Shown: one piece after another, positions 22,011 to 33,074 of the stretch | How the letters are laid out: the number at the start of each line of letters is the position of its first letter | How positions within the stretch are numbered: the stretch's first letter is position 1 | Assembly (NCBI GenBank): GCA_019054805.1 | Contig: JAHQIY010000002.1 | Location: forward strand, 8,866,001 to 8,930,000 | Reading direction: 5' to 3' | Origin: Brachionus manjavacas | Taxonomy: Eukaryota > Rotifera > Eurotatoria > Ploima > Brachionidae | DNA: 64,000 bases | Program-made: the position numbers and the translations under genes | Notes under the pieces: generated by a model | The model's input: only the letters and a program-made list of their open reading frames with translations | Database searches by the model: none | Told to the model about the DNA's origin: nothing

Positions 22011-22319
22011 TATTTAATTTAAAATTCTTTTCTCTTAACTAAACTAATTTTCTTTTTAACTTTTTAATTTACAAGTTTTCAATAAAGCATTAAATTTGAA
22101 TTAAAATAAACGTGAAATTGTTTTCACCTAGAATAAATTTCACGTTTAATTAATCTTATATCAAAGTCAAGTTTATTAAATTATTCTTATCAAATTTTGC
22201 CTTCAAATTAAAAAATATTAACAATTTTTTGTCGAAAAAGTATAAAGAATAAAGTTCCTCCAATATTATTCACCAAGAGGCCTTCAATTAACTTAAACTA
22301 CTAACATCCTCAAATCGAA

Positions 22320-22610
22320 TTATTGAATTGAGTGAAAGATTTGTCAGGGCAGGACTGAGTCATTCAGTTCCATTAGTCGTCAGACTGGTGGAAGAATATA
22401 GAGAAGGTTTTAAATTAAGAAATATCTAATAATCGAATATAAAATTCTATTGTGTAATTGCTAACTAACAATTTCTTCTTTTTCTCTTGAACCATCAAAT
22501 GTTTAAACATGTCCAACCTCTAGCTATTTCAATTTACCTTTTTCTTTTCATTCCTTAACTATATCTATCCTTTTTTTTCTTCTTATTAATTTTTTCAATA
22601 TTTCCAAGTA
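22320..22610 (+). pseudogene. LINE C-terminal coding end and tail, plus orientation
   Basis: The plus frame near 22336-22425 preserves SHSVPLVVRLVEEYREGF, which matches a minus-strand frame at about 53735-53825 (SHYVPLVVRLVGKYQEKF). The end of the coding part is followed in both by a similar AT-rich 3' region. The conservation between two distant loci supports one dispersed LINE family. Only the last tens of codons are present. Confidence 0.5.
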
Positions 22611-22624
22611 AAGAATCCGGTTAG

Positions 22625-23005
22625 ATTGAGTCTTGTTGACAATATATATGTAATGCAGAGACACTAATTATATTTTCTTGTCAACTGAGGATCGAATCTC
22701 CGTTTGCATGAATAGCACACAGTTCGGCAACTCCATCAAACTTAAGTGTCTATGGTTTCACAGTGCAATACTTTGATGTCATGTATTTAGCAAGTCGCTA
22801 GTATTTAACACTGTGTAAAATACTAGTTATTGGGATTTGAATTTTTAATAGCATTGCCATTATTTTCTTTTCCTTTTTTTTTTAATTAATTTGTCTTTTT
22901 AGGCAAGAAGTGGCCATTTATTGATAAAGCTATCACATAATTTTCTTCTTTATCATTTCATGTTATAACCGCGAACTACCAGATCCTAACAGGTCCGGAA
23001 AATAA
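22625..23005 (-). repeat. SINE-like repeat, copy A
   Basis: Read on the minus strand, this matches the copy at 41605-42000 in the same order: CCGGACCTGTTAGGATCTGG, GTTCG, TTATAACA..., then ACTAGCGACTTGCTAAATAC and CATAGACACTTAAGTT. It also contains GATTCGATCC, which resembles a pol III B box, suggesting a tRNA-related head. A convincing A box is not present in this copy, so a tRNA origin is only a suggestion. Confidence 0.5.
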
Positions 23006-25224
23006 GCAAAAATTTTAAGATTTAGAACATTATTATTAAAATTTGATCCTTAAAAAAAAGCTTAACATTAATTAAACAACTTATTGTTTATAATAAATTA
23101 TTTAAACACAATTTTAATCTTGTCTATAATTTTATCAAAATAAAGCTTGGCTCAATACATTGTAAAAGTTAAATGCAAATAATTTAAATAAGTTAGCATT
23201 TAAATCATTGAATTTTTAAATGCTAAGAATATTTGATTTTTATTTCTTTTTTTTTTAATTTAAAAATTGAATATAAATAAAATTCTGCAACCTTTTTGGT
23301 GGCGTAAAATTTAAATGTCGTGTCTAACCTTAAAGACTTTTAATATCTGGAAAATTTAAACTTTAAGAATTAGATAATACACCTATACCATTTATTAATA
23401 TGTTAATATTTAAAAAATATGTATATAAAAAGGTAGCAATTTGCAAGCAAAATTCGCAGTGATTTTTTTGTTTAATTTTTTTTCATTTTTTTCTATTAAG
23501 TAAAGATTTAATGAATGCTTCGATTTTCTGATTTCTTGAAAATAAAACTTTAAATATTTTGGCATGCATGCACATTTAAAAATATTTTAATTTTATTATT
23601 GTAATTATTAATAGAAAACCCTTTTCTGTATCAAAGATTATAATTCAGCAAAGTTTTGAATTAAATTAAGATCGATTAATTATTTTAAATTATTTTGTTT
23701 AGTTCATTTCTTAATATGAATTAGGTTTGTTTAATTTTTCTCATTATAAACACAAAATATCCCACACAAATGTTCAAACAAAACTTTCCACTATTTTGTT
23801 GATTGTGGCTAAAAAATTTACAAATTTCATAGTTTGATGTTGTAAATTTAAAAAATTAAAATAAATGAAAATTTTGGATAACTAATTATTTCTGATGTAT
23901 TGAAATAACTCCGCCTAGTATGCTTTTTTTAAGCTATTTACTGAGAGCAATAATTCTTATTTAGTTATTGTTAGGGAATGGAAAAAAATAATTTATTTTT
24001 TTCTAAAAAATCAATACTTTAAATTAACTGATTTTCATTTATTTCTAAATTACACGAACAATGTGATGCATTGAGGTGGAATTTTTTCATATGAAAAATT
24101 CTTTAATAATAAATGCTTTTTCAATTTTTTTATTATTTTTTTTTCATCGACCAAATTTTGCTGATTATAAGATATGGAAATATCACAATGATTGTAGCTA
24201 ATTTCGCAATTACATTCAAAAAATGTTATAAAGCTTTGTATTGTAAGAAAATTAAATTGCGCAAATAAAGAATTTCAAAAGATTAAGAGAAAAAAAACAA
24301 GTTGCCAAATACATTATTAATTTTCTTTTTATTTTTATTACCAAGGTTTTATTATTTGAACATAAAAATAAAATTAAACAAAAATAGCGTCAACTTATTG
24401 AATAGATAAGTTTATTTGTTTACAACAAAAAGTTTGATAACTTTTCAAAGATTATTTTGAAATTAATTTCATTAAATAGGCTGCTTTTTTAATTAATTTT
24501 GAGAAGAGAAATATTTTAAATTGACTTTTATTTTAAGTGGTGTGCCAGTGATGTGGTTATTAGAAAAAATTGATTTTTTTCATAAATAAATGTTAAAAAT
24601 AATTGAGTTTAGAACATAAATTGGAGAGAGAGAGAGAGAGAGTGTGTATGAGCTAAAGCTATTTAAGAGAGCAAAATAGATGCGAATTTATTTTACTTAA
24701 GCTTTTTTTTTGTTTTCAGGCTCGAATTTTTTTCTAACATCTGCTTCAGATTAAAGCATTAATAAATGAGAGGCAGAGATCACTTTATTTGAAGTTGGAG
24801 AAAATAGAAAAAAGAAAAAAAACGCTAACTTTCACTGAATTTTTCTTTAAGCACATCAAAAATTAAAAAAGTATAAACTGTGTAGAAAACCGCAAGCAAC
24901 AAGAATCTTGTTTGTTTCTAGTCCAATACAAAAGTTGTATGTTTTTCATCAGAATAAAGTGCTTAGTTTGAAAAATTAAATTAATAATCCTTCGGTATGG
25001 ATGGTTGTCTAGAAGCACGCATCTGGTTATTTGCTGGCTTCTCGCATCTATTATTTCAATTAAAAATTTCTAAATAAAAGCAAGCAAAAAATTTAAATAA
25101 AAAATATATTTTTCTCTTTTCTCATTTTATTCTCAAATAGCTGATATTATAATTTTTGTTTTCCTCTAGATCTCAATAGTTAAATTTATGCTAATCGAAG
25201 ATATTCAGAAAAGATTAAATAATA
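23006..25224. other. Gene-less AT-rich stretch upstream of SLC6
   Basis: No coding region is seen. A (GA)n microsatellite lies at 24623-24642. The promoter of the transporter gene should be near the right end, but no core motif is clear. Confidence 0.5.
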
Positions 25225-28087
25225 ATGAGTTCAAAAGAAGAATTTTCTCTCGACAACCAAATTTACAACGATAATTTGGTTTACAAATCGGATGATGACT
25301 TGAAAACAAAGCTGAACGCTTCAAATGAAACTAGCATTAAAAATGCTAATTCTAAAACTAATTATCCTTTTCCTATAAAGACACGTTATGACGTTAAGTC
25401 AACGGTTTCAAAGCCCTTACATAATTCTAAGGGCTCTGAATCATCGACTGTATATGTAAAACCAAATTCAAATCGTCAGTTGAAAAAATTTAAAAATTTT
25501 TTTGTAAATAAAGTATTTACAGATACTTCTTATGCTGATGGAGAATACGAAAGAGCAAGTGATGCGGAATCTGCATCATCTGAGAGTCAGACGCGCGAAC
25601 AATGGGGTGGCCAGTTTGAATTCCTTCTCTCATGCATTGGATACGCTGTCGGTCTAGGCACCATTTGGAGATTGTAAATGTTTTTTTTCCATTTCACTTA
25701 CCACATTGCCATTTTACTAATATTTTTCACTTAAAGCCCGTATCTATGCTACAAAAATGGTGGAGGGGCATTTTTAATTCCTTATCTTATATTTTTAGTC
25801 TTAGTCGGAATTCCTTTGTTTTACTTGGAATTTAATGTAGGACAGTATACAAGTCAAGGTCCTTTTATGTGCTGGAAAATGGCGCCCATCTTTAAGGGAC
25901 TTGGAATTTCAATGAACACTTCTAGCTTTTATTTTTGTATTTATTATAATATTCTAATAGGATATGCTCTGTATTATTTGGTATTATCATTCCAGTCACC
26001 TCTTCCCTGGTCCAAATGTGATCCATCGTGGGCAAGCCAAAGTAATTACTCACCAAATTGCTTACTAAGCAAAATAAACCAAAGCTTGCAGCTAATTATT
26101 TAAATATTCTTTTTTTTCAGATTGCACTGACTTTGGAGATTTAGTAAAGTGTGATGAAGCCGACGTTTACAAGGATCCTAGTGGCATGTGTTTCAACTAT
26201 ACTAATCCAGCTAAAGAACCAATTGGCTGGTGGTCAATGGAAAAACGATCACAGAGCACAAAGCCAATTTTGCCTTCGCAGGACTATTACTAGTAATATT
26301 AAATAGACGCCGACCTTTTGAATAGAACCCTTAAAATTTTATCTAATTTTCAGTAATTATATTCTTAATAGAAGTCCTGGCTTGGAAGATTCTGGCGAAA
26401 TAGTCTGGAAGCTAGTTTTAGTTTTGGCTGTCGCATGGATTTTAGTATTTTTTTGCATATTTAAAGGCATAAAATCAAGTGGAAAAGTTGTTTACTTTAC
26501 AAGTGTATTTCCATTTGTTGTGCTAATAATTTTAGGAATCAATGGCTGGACCCTAAAAGGTTCTGAAGTTGGAATGCTTTATTTTTTTAAGCCAGATTTT
26601 CTTAAACTGACCGAAGCCAATGTTTGGTTTGACGCGGCTGTGCAAGTTTTTTTTAGTATGGGCACATGTACTGGTGGTCTTATAACTCTGTCCAGCTATA
26701 ACAAATTTACAGAGAATACATTGCGAAATACTTTTATCATTACTTTAACAAGCAGTATTACTGCTATTTTCTCCGGTTTTGTTGTATTTTCATATATTGG
26801 CTATTTGGCACATGTGACCGATCAGCGAGTGGAAGATGTAGTGTCCTCTGGATCAGGATTGTCATTTATTGTATTTCCATTTGCTGCGACTAGTATTCCC
26901 GGTGCACCGTTTTGGTCGGTTATATTTTTTGTAATGGTTTTAACACTTGGCTTGGACTCTCAGGTAATTTTTTCAAAAATTTTAACTTAAATTTCATTTC
27001 AATTTCAATTTCAATTTCAATTTCAATTTCAATTTCAATTTCAATTTCAATTTTGTTAACCTTTTTTTTTCTGTTTAGTTTGCTACATTAGAAATTGTGA
27101 TCACATCAATATTGGACGGAGTTCCCAGAGCAAGAAAGCATAAGAAGCTCTTAATTTTTGGCATGTGTGTTGCATTGTTTTTGCTAGGATTGACTTTTAC
27201 AACTAGAGTAATTTTTTCAATTTTTTTTTTCCATTAAGTGGCATTCGGCATTAAGTTGTCTTGTATTGAAAATTGGGACAAGTTAAACCAAGAGGTGATG
27301 CATCAATTCATAGAATAACATTTCTTAGAAATATGCTCATAGAATTTTTTTCATGGAAATTTTGTTCCAAACTTTTAAGAAATTGTTTTTTACAAACAAA
27401 TTTAAAATTTATTTACGTTTTATTAACTCTTGTTTTATTTTTCTTTATTTTATCCCTTTGAAAAAATTCTACGAAAAAAAAATCTATGAATTGAACGTTC
27501 ACCAAAAAAGAATCAAATATGACAATTTTTTTAAACAGCAAGAAATTTTTAATTTAAAATTTTTCAATTTAAAGGGTGGCGCATATTGGGTCGAACTTTT
27601 GGACAAATTTTCATCAGGTTGGGCTGTTTTGATGGTTGGAGCAACGGAATGTGTGTGCATCGGATGGGTCTATGGTTACAACAAATTTAGAAAAGACATT
27701 GGTCTCATGATCGGAGAAAAGTATGCCAATTGCTTTTTGTCATGGTACTGGGCAATTTGCTGGAAATTTGTGTGCCCAATTTTATTATTTGGACTGGCCA
27801 TGTTTTCTATCATTCAATATAAACCTTTGCAAGTAGATGACTATGTTTATCCAGAGTGGGCTAATTTAATAGGACATTTGATGACAATTTCAATTCTTTC
27901 AGGAACTTTTGGCTGGGCTATTTACATGGTAGTTGATGCTTTGTTCATTAACAAACGTAGCTTGAAAACACTCTTTACGCCAGAGGAAGAATGGGGACCG
28001 CTACTAGCAGAGAATAGACGCTTGGCGGTTCACTTGGACAATTTAAAAAATCTAGAAAGATCGAAAAGTGTAAGTAATTTTGCTTAG
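25225..28087 (+). CDS. SLC6-family Na+/Cl--dependent transporter, six exons
   Basis: Exons 25225-25673, 25737-26041, 26121-26292, 26354-26963, 27079-27207 and 27575-28087 join in frame to about 725 residues. SLC6 proteins co-transport neurotransmitters, amino acids or osmolytes with Na+ and Cl- across the plasma membrane by the LeuT fold. A 128-residue polar N-terminus precedes TM1. The family signature WRFPYLCYKNGGGAFLIPY spans the first splice junction. The second extracellular loop carries CTDFGDLVKC and N-glycosylation sites NCT and NYT. TM6 has GGLITLSSYNKF and TM8 has GLDSQFATLE. Twelve hydrophobic segments are expected. TM1 reads GYAVGLGTIWRF, so the Asn that ligates Na1 in most relatives is Thr146. 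Intron 5 (27208-27574) holds a CATAGA-array element and intron 4 a TTTCAA repeat. Substrate cannot be assigned. AGTGTAAGT near the end could be a donor to an unseen last exon. Confidence 0.93.
26992..27052. repeat. (TTTCAA)n microsatellite in SLC6 intron 4
   Basis: About ten tandem copies of the hexamer TTTCAA lie just before the polypyrimidine tract and TAG acceptor of exon 5. The tract could influence splicing efficiency through length changes; this is inference. Confidence 0.9.
27296..27503. mobile_element. Short CATAGA-array element in SLC6 intron 5
   Basis: CATAGA-type units lie at 27309, 27324, 27338 and 27352 on the left, and the inverted TCTACG/TCTATG at 27468 and 27483 on the right. 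Both outer edges read CAATTCATAGA when each is read inward. No ORF of note lies between. This is a short, probably non-autonomous relative of 6260-6830. Confidence 0.6.
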
Positions 28088-28495
28088 ATTTTTCAATCAT
28101 AATTTATTACTAATGCTAATAATTGAAAGAGTGGTGCCACGCTTCAGGTTACGTTTTAGAGTGTTAAATATTCTAATTATAATAAAAAATCAATATTTAA
28201 TTTTAATCGAACAAAAATGTGCCAGTACCATGTTTTGATACAATTTTTTTTGTTTGGTATTTATGATCGCGAAATTTTATGATTCAAAAAACTTTTATTT
28301 TATTAAAATAAATTTTAATTTCTTTTTTTTAATATTAATATATAGTTATCAAATAAAAATTTAACAAAACAATTTCTCTTTAATTATTAACCCTCAAGTT
28401 GCAAGCGTTATTGATCGGCATAAAACAATCATAAAAATTCTAAATCTCAAAATTATTCTAATCATATTATTGGAATAATGTAAATAAAAATAATA
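28088..28495. other. Gene-less 3' flank of SLC6
   Basis: A/T-rich, no recognisable feature. Confidence 0.5.
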
Positions 28496-29300
28496 TTTAA
28501 TTATTTATTTATTTAAATAGTTTAGGGAATGCCTCAGGCAGCTCAGAATGGATCAGAGTCCTTCTTATCAGCCTAGCGATTGAAAAAAAACAAATAAAAT
28601 AAAAAAATAAATGTCCAAGTTTTTGGTACATTATGAAATAAAAAAAAAGGAAATGATTGAATATTTATCTCCAAAAAGTGTATAAAATTTTTGATTCAAA
28701 TCTGGTGCAGTGGAAAGGAACTCTTTTAAGTTGCTATTAAATTGCTGATGCTCAATTCGTTTATGGAGAAATCTGTGTAAAATACGTTCAGATCTTGCTG
28801 CTAGCTTGTCAAGTTTTAAATGCTGGTGAATTTTGGATATTCTTGTCTTGACTGGAAAATACTAAATGTGCCTCAATATTTGTTCTGTAGTTTTTGTAGA
28901 TAAGAGCTTATTTTTTTGCGTAGAGCATGAAATCGGAATAAAAGAGTAATCGAACTGTGAACTAATAAAGCTTTTGAATACGATCTTGGACAATTCAATT
29001 GAGCTTTTTAGTTTAGAACCTTTAAACATGCGTATTAGCTTAATTTTTTACATAACTTTTACATTGATGTTTTCAAATAAGTTTTTGAAGCTTAACTTCG
29101 GATCGAATTCAATACCTAAAAATGTTGGAATCGGATTTAATGGGAGTGGTTGGCTACCGATTAACAGCTTCAATTTGTACTTTGTTCCATAGTTTTCAGC
29201 AGTTGTGAAAATCGTGTGAAAGGTTTTTGCTCGTATTTACAAACAAGTTCCCATTTGCGGCAAAAACCTGTAATATAACTTTTGGCTTGGTTCAGTGTTT
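28496..29300 (-). pseudogene. Decayed LINE reverse transcriptase fragment, minus strand
   Basis: The minus strand keeps the post-catalytic region of a LINE polymerase. PTFLGIEFDPKLSF lies near 29070-29110. It is followed by the thumb/connector pattern SFISSQFDYSFIPISC near 28900-28950, with at least two in-frame stops. At the 28496 end is a TTATTTATTTATTT tail. The catalytic palm is absent. It lies between SLC6 and the CENP-C-like gene. Confidence 0.65.
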
Positions 29301-29612
29301 TTTTCAATTTGTTTTAGTAAAAAAATATTATTTAAAAATCAATACAAAACAAAATGTTAAGTTAGTTTTGATTTGTAATTCTATCTTTTTTTTGGCATAC
29401 ATGTCATCAATAGCTTAGTAGAGGTCAAGAAAAAACGAAACACTAATTCAAAAAAACAAGCATAATACAAAAACATCAGAACAATAATACGTTCACAAGT
29501 TACTAAAGTGATCTTAACAGACATATTTCTATTATGATTAAATTTTATTAATTCATAACTAATAGAAAAAATTAATTAATAGTCGTTTGGAGGACACGGC
29601 CACAAGACAAAC

Positions 29613-32282
29613 ATGAGCAGAAGTCAGCCAGAAATGTCTTGCTCGTCGAGTAGGAGCCAAATTTCGAACGAGCCAGAGCGAAACTTGATGGATTTAATCA
29701 GCAGTTGGAAAACAAAATCGCGCATGGACTCCCAGTATGACCGAATAAAAAAAATCCTTTTCTCGTTTAACCAAAAGCCCACCGATTTCAAGCCGTCTGA
29801 CTTTTTTCCGCCCATTCCAGATTCTGAAATAGCATCTGACAGCGAAGAGAAGACCATAGACAGAAAAGCAATGGACGGCGACAAAGAACGAAAAAGTCTT
29901 TCGAAACGCAAACTCGATTATGAGAATTTGGCAGAGATCGAGCAAAGAATCGACCAACAGCCACAACCACAAAACGACTTACAAATGAACGTGTCCAAAT
30001 GTTTAAACGAAAGTGAAAACAAAAGTGAACATGAACATGAAAATGAAAAACAGAGACGTCAGCCTAATTCAAATGAATTCAACGATTTAAAACAACTCTC
30101 ACCAATTAATTCGCCCACTCACACAAATCGTAATTTAATAAAGTTAAACCGAACATCTCTATTAAAACAATTACAAAACGATGAGAACACTCAAAGCCTG
30201 TGTCAAGTCTCTGACAAGCAGCCTACTAGCGAAGCGCATGCATCGTTGTCGAGAAAAAAGTCTACTAGCAAATCCAGTACTAGCTTGTGTTCGGCGAACA
30301 GCCCCGTTAAGACTCGGCATGAATCAATTAATCAAACGGGCGAGGATGTGTCAGTCAAGGAGCCGGCGCGGTCCAACAACAAGTCAAGCGCTAAAATAGA
30401 GCGCGACAGTGACAAAGAAAACGACAATCAAAAATCGTCGAATGACCAAGAAATGAGCATATTCAATCCACCAACTCCTCCGGCAGCTAAACAGCCCAAC
30501 AATCACCTTGAAACTGCATCCATTCAACCAGCTACTAGGTCATCGATCACAATAACTAAGCGTAGATCGGCTGAGCCCGTTAAAGACATTCTTGTCGACT
30601 TGTCAAATGTGACAGCGAAGCCCAAAGCCCCTTTGAGCAAACAAAAAGCCATTGGCAAGCTAAACGAGTCCATGAACGACGACCAAACAGAACTGCTAAG
30701 CTCTCAATCGAACACTTTTATTCGCAGACGATCCACGCTCACCGCCAACAACAAAACGTCCAACACAACAGTCAATAGCTCTTCGGCATCAATTCTATTC
30801 AAACCAGTCAGTCGGCAAAAGAACACGCCTAGTGATCTCAACTATTTGCCACCGCCGCCTTTGTTCGCCAGCGACAAGCCAAATAGTTCTAGTGACCGTG
30901 AGACGTCCGGTGACGAGAACACTCGCAAAATAAGACAAAAAAAAACACGACACAAAAAGCCGACCAAAAAGACCTCAAAAAAACAGCTGATGGAGGCCAA
31001 AGTACCAGAGACCGATGCTCAAGCTCTGAACATCAGCAACAAAGCACACAATGATAATTTAGTAGAACTAGAAAAAAACGCTGACGCAAATGTTGATTTA
31101 GATTTGCATCAAGTTCAACCAAATCAAAAGGCTTCTCACACTTCTGACAAAATTACTTCGTTCTTTAGCAAAAAATCAACACCCCACCTAGCTCATGTCA
31201 CAAACGAAAAGACTAGCTGTAAACCAGCCGATCAATCTTTGTCACCAATTTCTATCAATAGAAAAATTGAACAAAAAAGTCCAAAAAAAAATCCCAAAAA
31301 AAATCCAAATTCGACCAAATTGACTAAAAAAAAATCCAAAGCAGAACGACAGCCGCTCAAGAACATCAAAAACACTGAGCCGACTTCTAAAACTAAAACC
31401 AAAAAAAAATCCCAAAATGAATTCGGCTACTTTAACAACAACAAGACTGTTCCTTTTGAGCCCAAAATGGTCGATGAGTGCGAAAACGACCCGTCGTTGG
31501 CACTGCGCCGATCCAAACGCGCCAAAATCGACAAAAATTCGCAGCCCATTTACGGCTACGAAGAAATAAGTGACTACCAAGGCAACAAGTGCATTGTGCG
31601 CAAAGTTGTCGGAACCAAAGATAAATTGGGCCTGAAGATAAATAGGGAATTGATTAGAATCAATCATTTGGCCGAAAATCGCAAGGCTAGTGAAAATAGA
31701 AAAAGACAAGAAAATAAAAATGCAGACAAAAAGCAAGCCAAAATTTCGGCCACTTTGAAAAACCAACACGCCATGGACATCAATAAGCAAAAAGTTGATG
31801 ACCCAATCGAACAATTGAGCACAATAGAGCCCCAACATGAACCTGAACCTGAACCTCAATTTGATCAAGTCAACGAAGAACAAGCTCAGGACGCTGCTGT
31901 TGACCAAGATTGTTTGGAAGCTGATGATTTGGCCGCAAGCAACGAAACACTTTCCATTTCGTTGAACTCAAATGTTAACAACAGCATGGAGTTTGTTTAT
32001 TCAAAAACGGACGGTTCTTCTCGACCCATTCATCTCTATTTTTTTCATAAGAATATCGAGAAAAAAAACTTTCAACATTTCTCAAAAGGTGTTCAAATAT
32101 CTCCTATTTCAGACTTGACTGGTATTTTGCGCATTAATGGAACTTCTGCAACCAAAACTAATCATCACGATTTTGCAGTCAATTACTTCGTTCAAAATGG
32201 ATCATTTTTGTTCTCGTTAAATGGACATTTGTCCATTCATTACGAAAAAGATGTTATTTATATTCCAAAAAGTAAACTTTAA
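29613..32282 (+). CDS. CENPC: CENP-C-like inner kinetochore protein
   Basis: A single uninterrupted exon encodes 889 residues. CENP-C links CENP-A nucleosomes to the outer kinetochore and dimerises through a C-terminal cupin. Most of the protein is low-complexity, polar and Lys/Ser-rich, as in CENP-C. A CENP-C-motif-like patch begins LRRSKRAKI at residue 631, followed by QPIYGYEE; the usual Arg-rich start is kept but the Trp that normally follows P-x-x-Y is not obvious. Residues about 792-889 read as a Mif2/CENP-C cupin: FVYSKTDGSSRPIHLYFF, VQISPISDLTGILRI, NYFVQNGSFLFSLNGHLSIHYEKDVIYIP. Order (motif, then about 150 residues, then cupin) and total length match animal CENP-C. The N-terminal Mis12-binding region cannot be recognised. 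The ATG at 29613 is the first in frame. Confidence 0.82.
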   Translation: MSRSQPEMSCSSSRSQISNEPERNLMDLISSWKTKSRMDSQYDRIKKILFSFNQKPTDFKPSDFFPPIPDSEIASDSEEKTIDRKAMDGDKERKSLSKRKLDYENLAEIEQRIDQQPQPQNDLQMNVSKCLNESENKSEHEHENEKQRRQPNSNEFNDLKQLSPINSPTHTNRNLIKLNRTSLLKQLQNDENTQSLCQVSDKQPTSEAHASLSRKKSTSKSSTSLCSANSPVKTRHESINQTGEDVSVKEPARSNNKSSAKIERDSDKENDNQKSSNDQEMSIFNPPTPPAAKQPNNHLETASIQPATRSSITITKRRSAEPVKDILVDLSNVTAKPKAPLSKQKAIGKLNESMNDDQTELLSSQSNTFIRRRSTLTANNKTSNTTVNSSSASILFKPVSRQKNTPSDLNYLPPPPLFASDKPNSSSDRETSGDENTRKIRQKKTRHKKPTKKTSKKQLMEAKVPETDAQALNISNKAHNDNLVELEKNADANVDLDLHQVQPNQKASHTSDKITSFFSKKSTPHLAHVTNEKTSCKPADQSLSPISINRKIEQKSPKKNPKKNPNSTKLTKKKSKAERQPLKNIKNTEPTSKTKTKKKSQNEFGYFNNNKTVPFEPKMVDECENDPSLALRRSKRAKIDKNSQPIYGYEEISDYQGNKCIVRKVVGTKDKLGLKINRELIRINHLAENRKASENRKRQENKNADKKQAKISATLKNQHAMDINKQKVDDPIEQLSTIEPQHEPEPEPQFDQVNEEQAQDAAVDQDCLEADDLAASNETLSISLNSNVNNSMEFVYSKTDGSSRPIHLYFFHKNIEKKNFQHFSKGVQISPISDLTGILRINGTSATKTNHHDFAVNYFVQNGSFLFSLNGHLSIHYEKDVIYIPKSKL

Positions 32283-32895
32283 TTTTTTCTTCTTCTTTTT
32301 TTTTTTGGTCGCAATTTTTTATTTAACTTTTGATATTTTCGTTTAGACACTCCATATAGGATAAAAAATTTGTCCGAGAATGAAGAAAATTTTGCGTACA
32401 TTTACTTTCGTTTCGAAAATTAGTCAAGTCACGCACAGGCAGTCAAAAGTCTTGCACGAATACCAAATTTTTTAAAGCCGTACTTTTTTCCATTTTTAAG
32501 TCAGCAGATTCAAAGCTAGTTTTAATTGACAAAGCAAACATCATAAAAACATCATAAAAAAGAGCTCTTTGCACTCTATAATATTTGTATATAATGATCT
32601 CTTTTTTTTTTATTTTAAGATTAAAATATTGATGTATAAAATATTTTTTTTTACAATTAAAGTTAATTAGATTAAAAATTTTGATTTTTTTTTTTAAATT
32701 TTTTTTTCAAGGAAAAATATTATTTTTTATGGTTAAGTCTAAATGGGATGGACGAGATTAAGTGCCGATATTGCCCAAGGTTCACTTGTCCTAAGCTGAC
32801 ATGATTTGATTTTTTTTTTCTAAAGTAAAACACAGCATTATTGCAATCGTGATATTTCAATAAAACTTTTTAATTTCATATTAATAGTATTTACT
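32283..32895. other. Gene-less 3' flank of the CENP-C-like gene
   Basis: A/T-rich with long T runs; no supported feature. Confidence 0.5.
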
Positions 32896-32898
32896 TAT

Positions 32899-33070
32899 TT
32901 GTTAAAACCTTTAATAAACAAAAATTGTACAACAAAAAAATTTAATTTTCATTCAAAATTTTTTTAAAATTTTATTCAAAAAATGTGCTTTTAGATAAGC
33001 TTGTATCTATTGAAATTTAATTTTTTTCTTAGAACTTGCTGACACATTTAAATCGCAATTTAGCATTTAG
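32899..33070 (+). repeat. Dispersed repeat, copy 1
   Basis: This matches 34388-34585 in the same orientation with anchors TTAAAACCTTTAATAAAC, AAAATGTGCT, TTTAGATAAGCTTGTATCTA and AAATCGCAATTTAGCATTTA. The second copy has a roughly 30-bp extra segment. Neither copy codes for protein. Confidence 0.7.
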
Positions 33071-33074
33071 CATT

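Noticed and set aside
27273..27574. Frame 27273-27461 and the upstream 74 codons of the frame 27353-28087 as SLC6 exon sequence
   Set aside because: They translate the intron and its CATAGA-array insertion; SLC6 similarity begins exactly after the AAAG acceptor at 27574.
29624..31907. Several frames opposite or overlapping the CENP-C-like ORF, one of 221 codons
   Set aside because: The long antisense frame is Phe/Leu-rich because it mirrors Lys/Asn/Gln codons of the sense strand; no independent signals.
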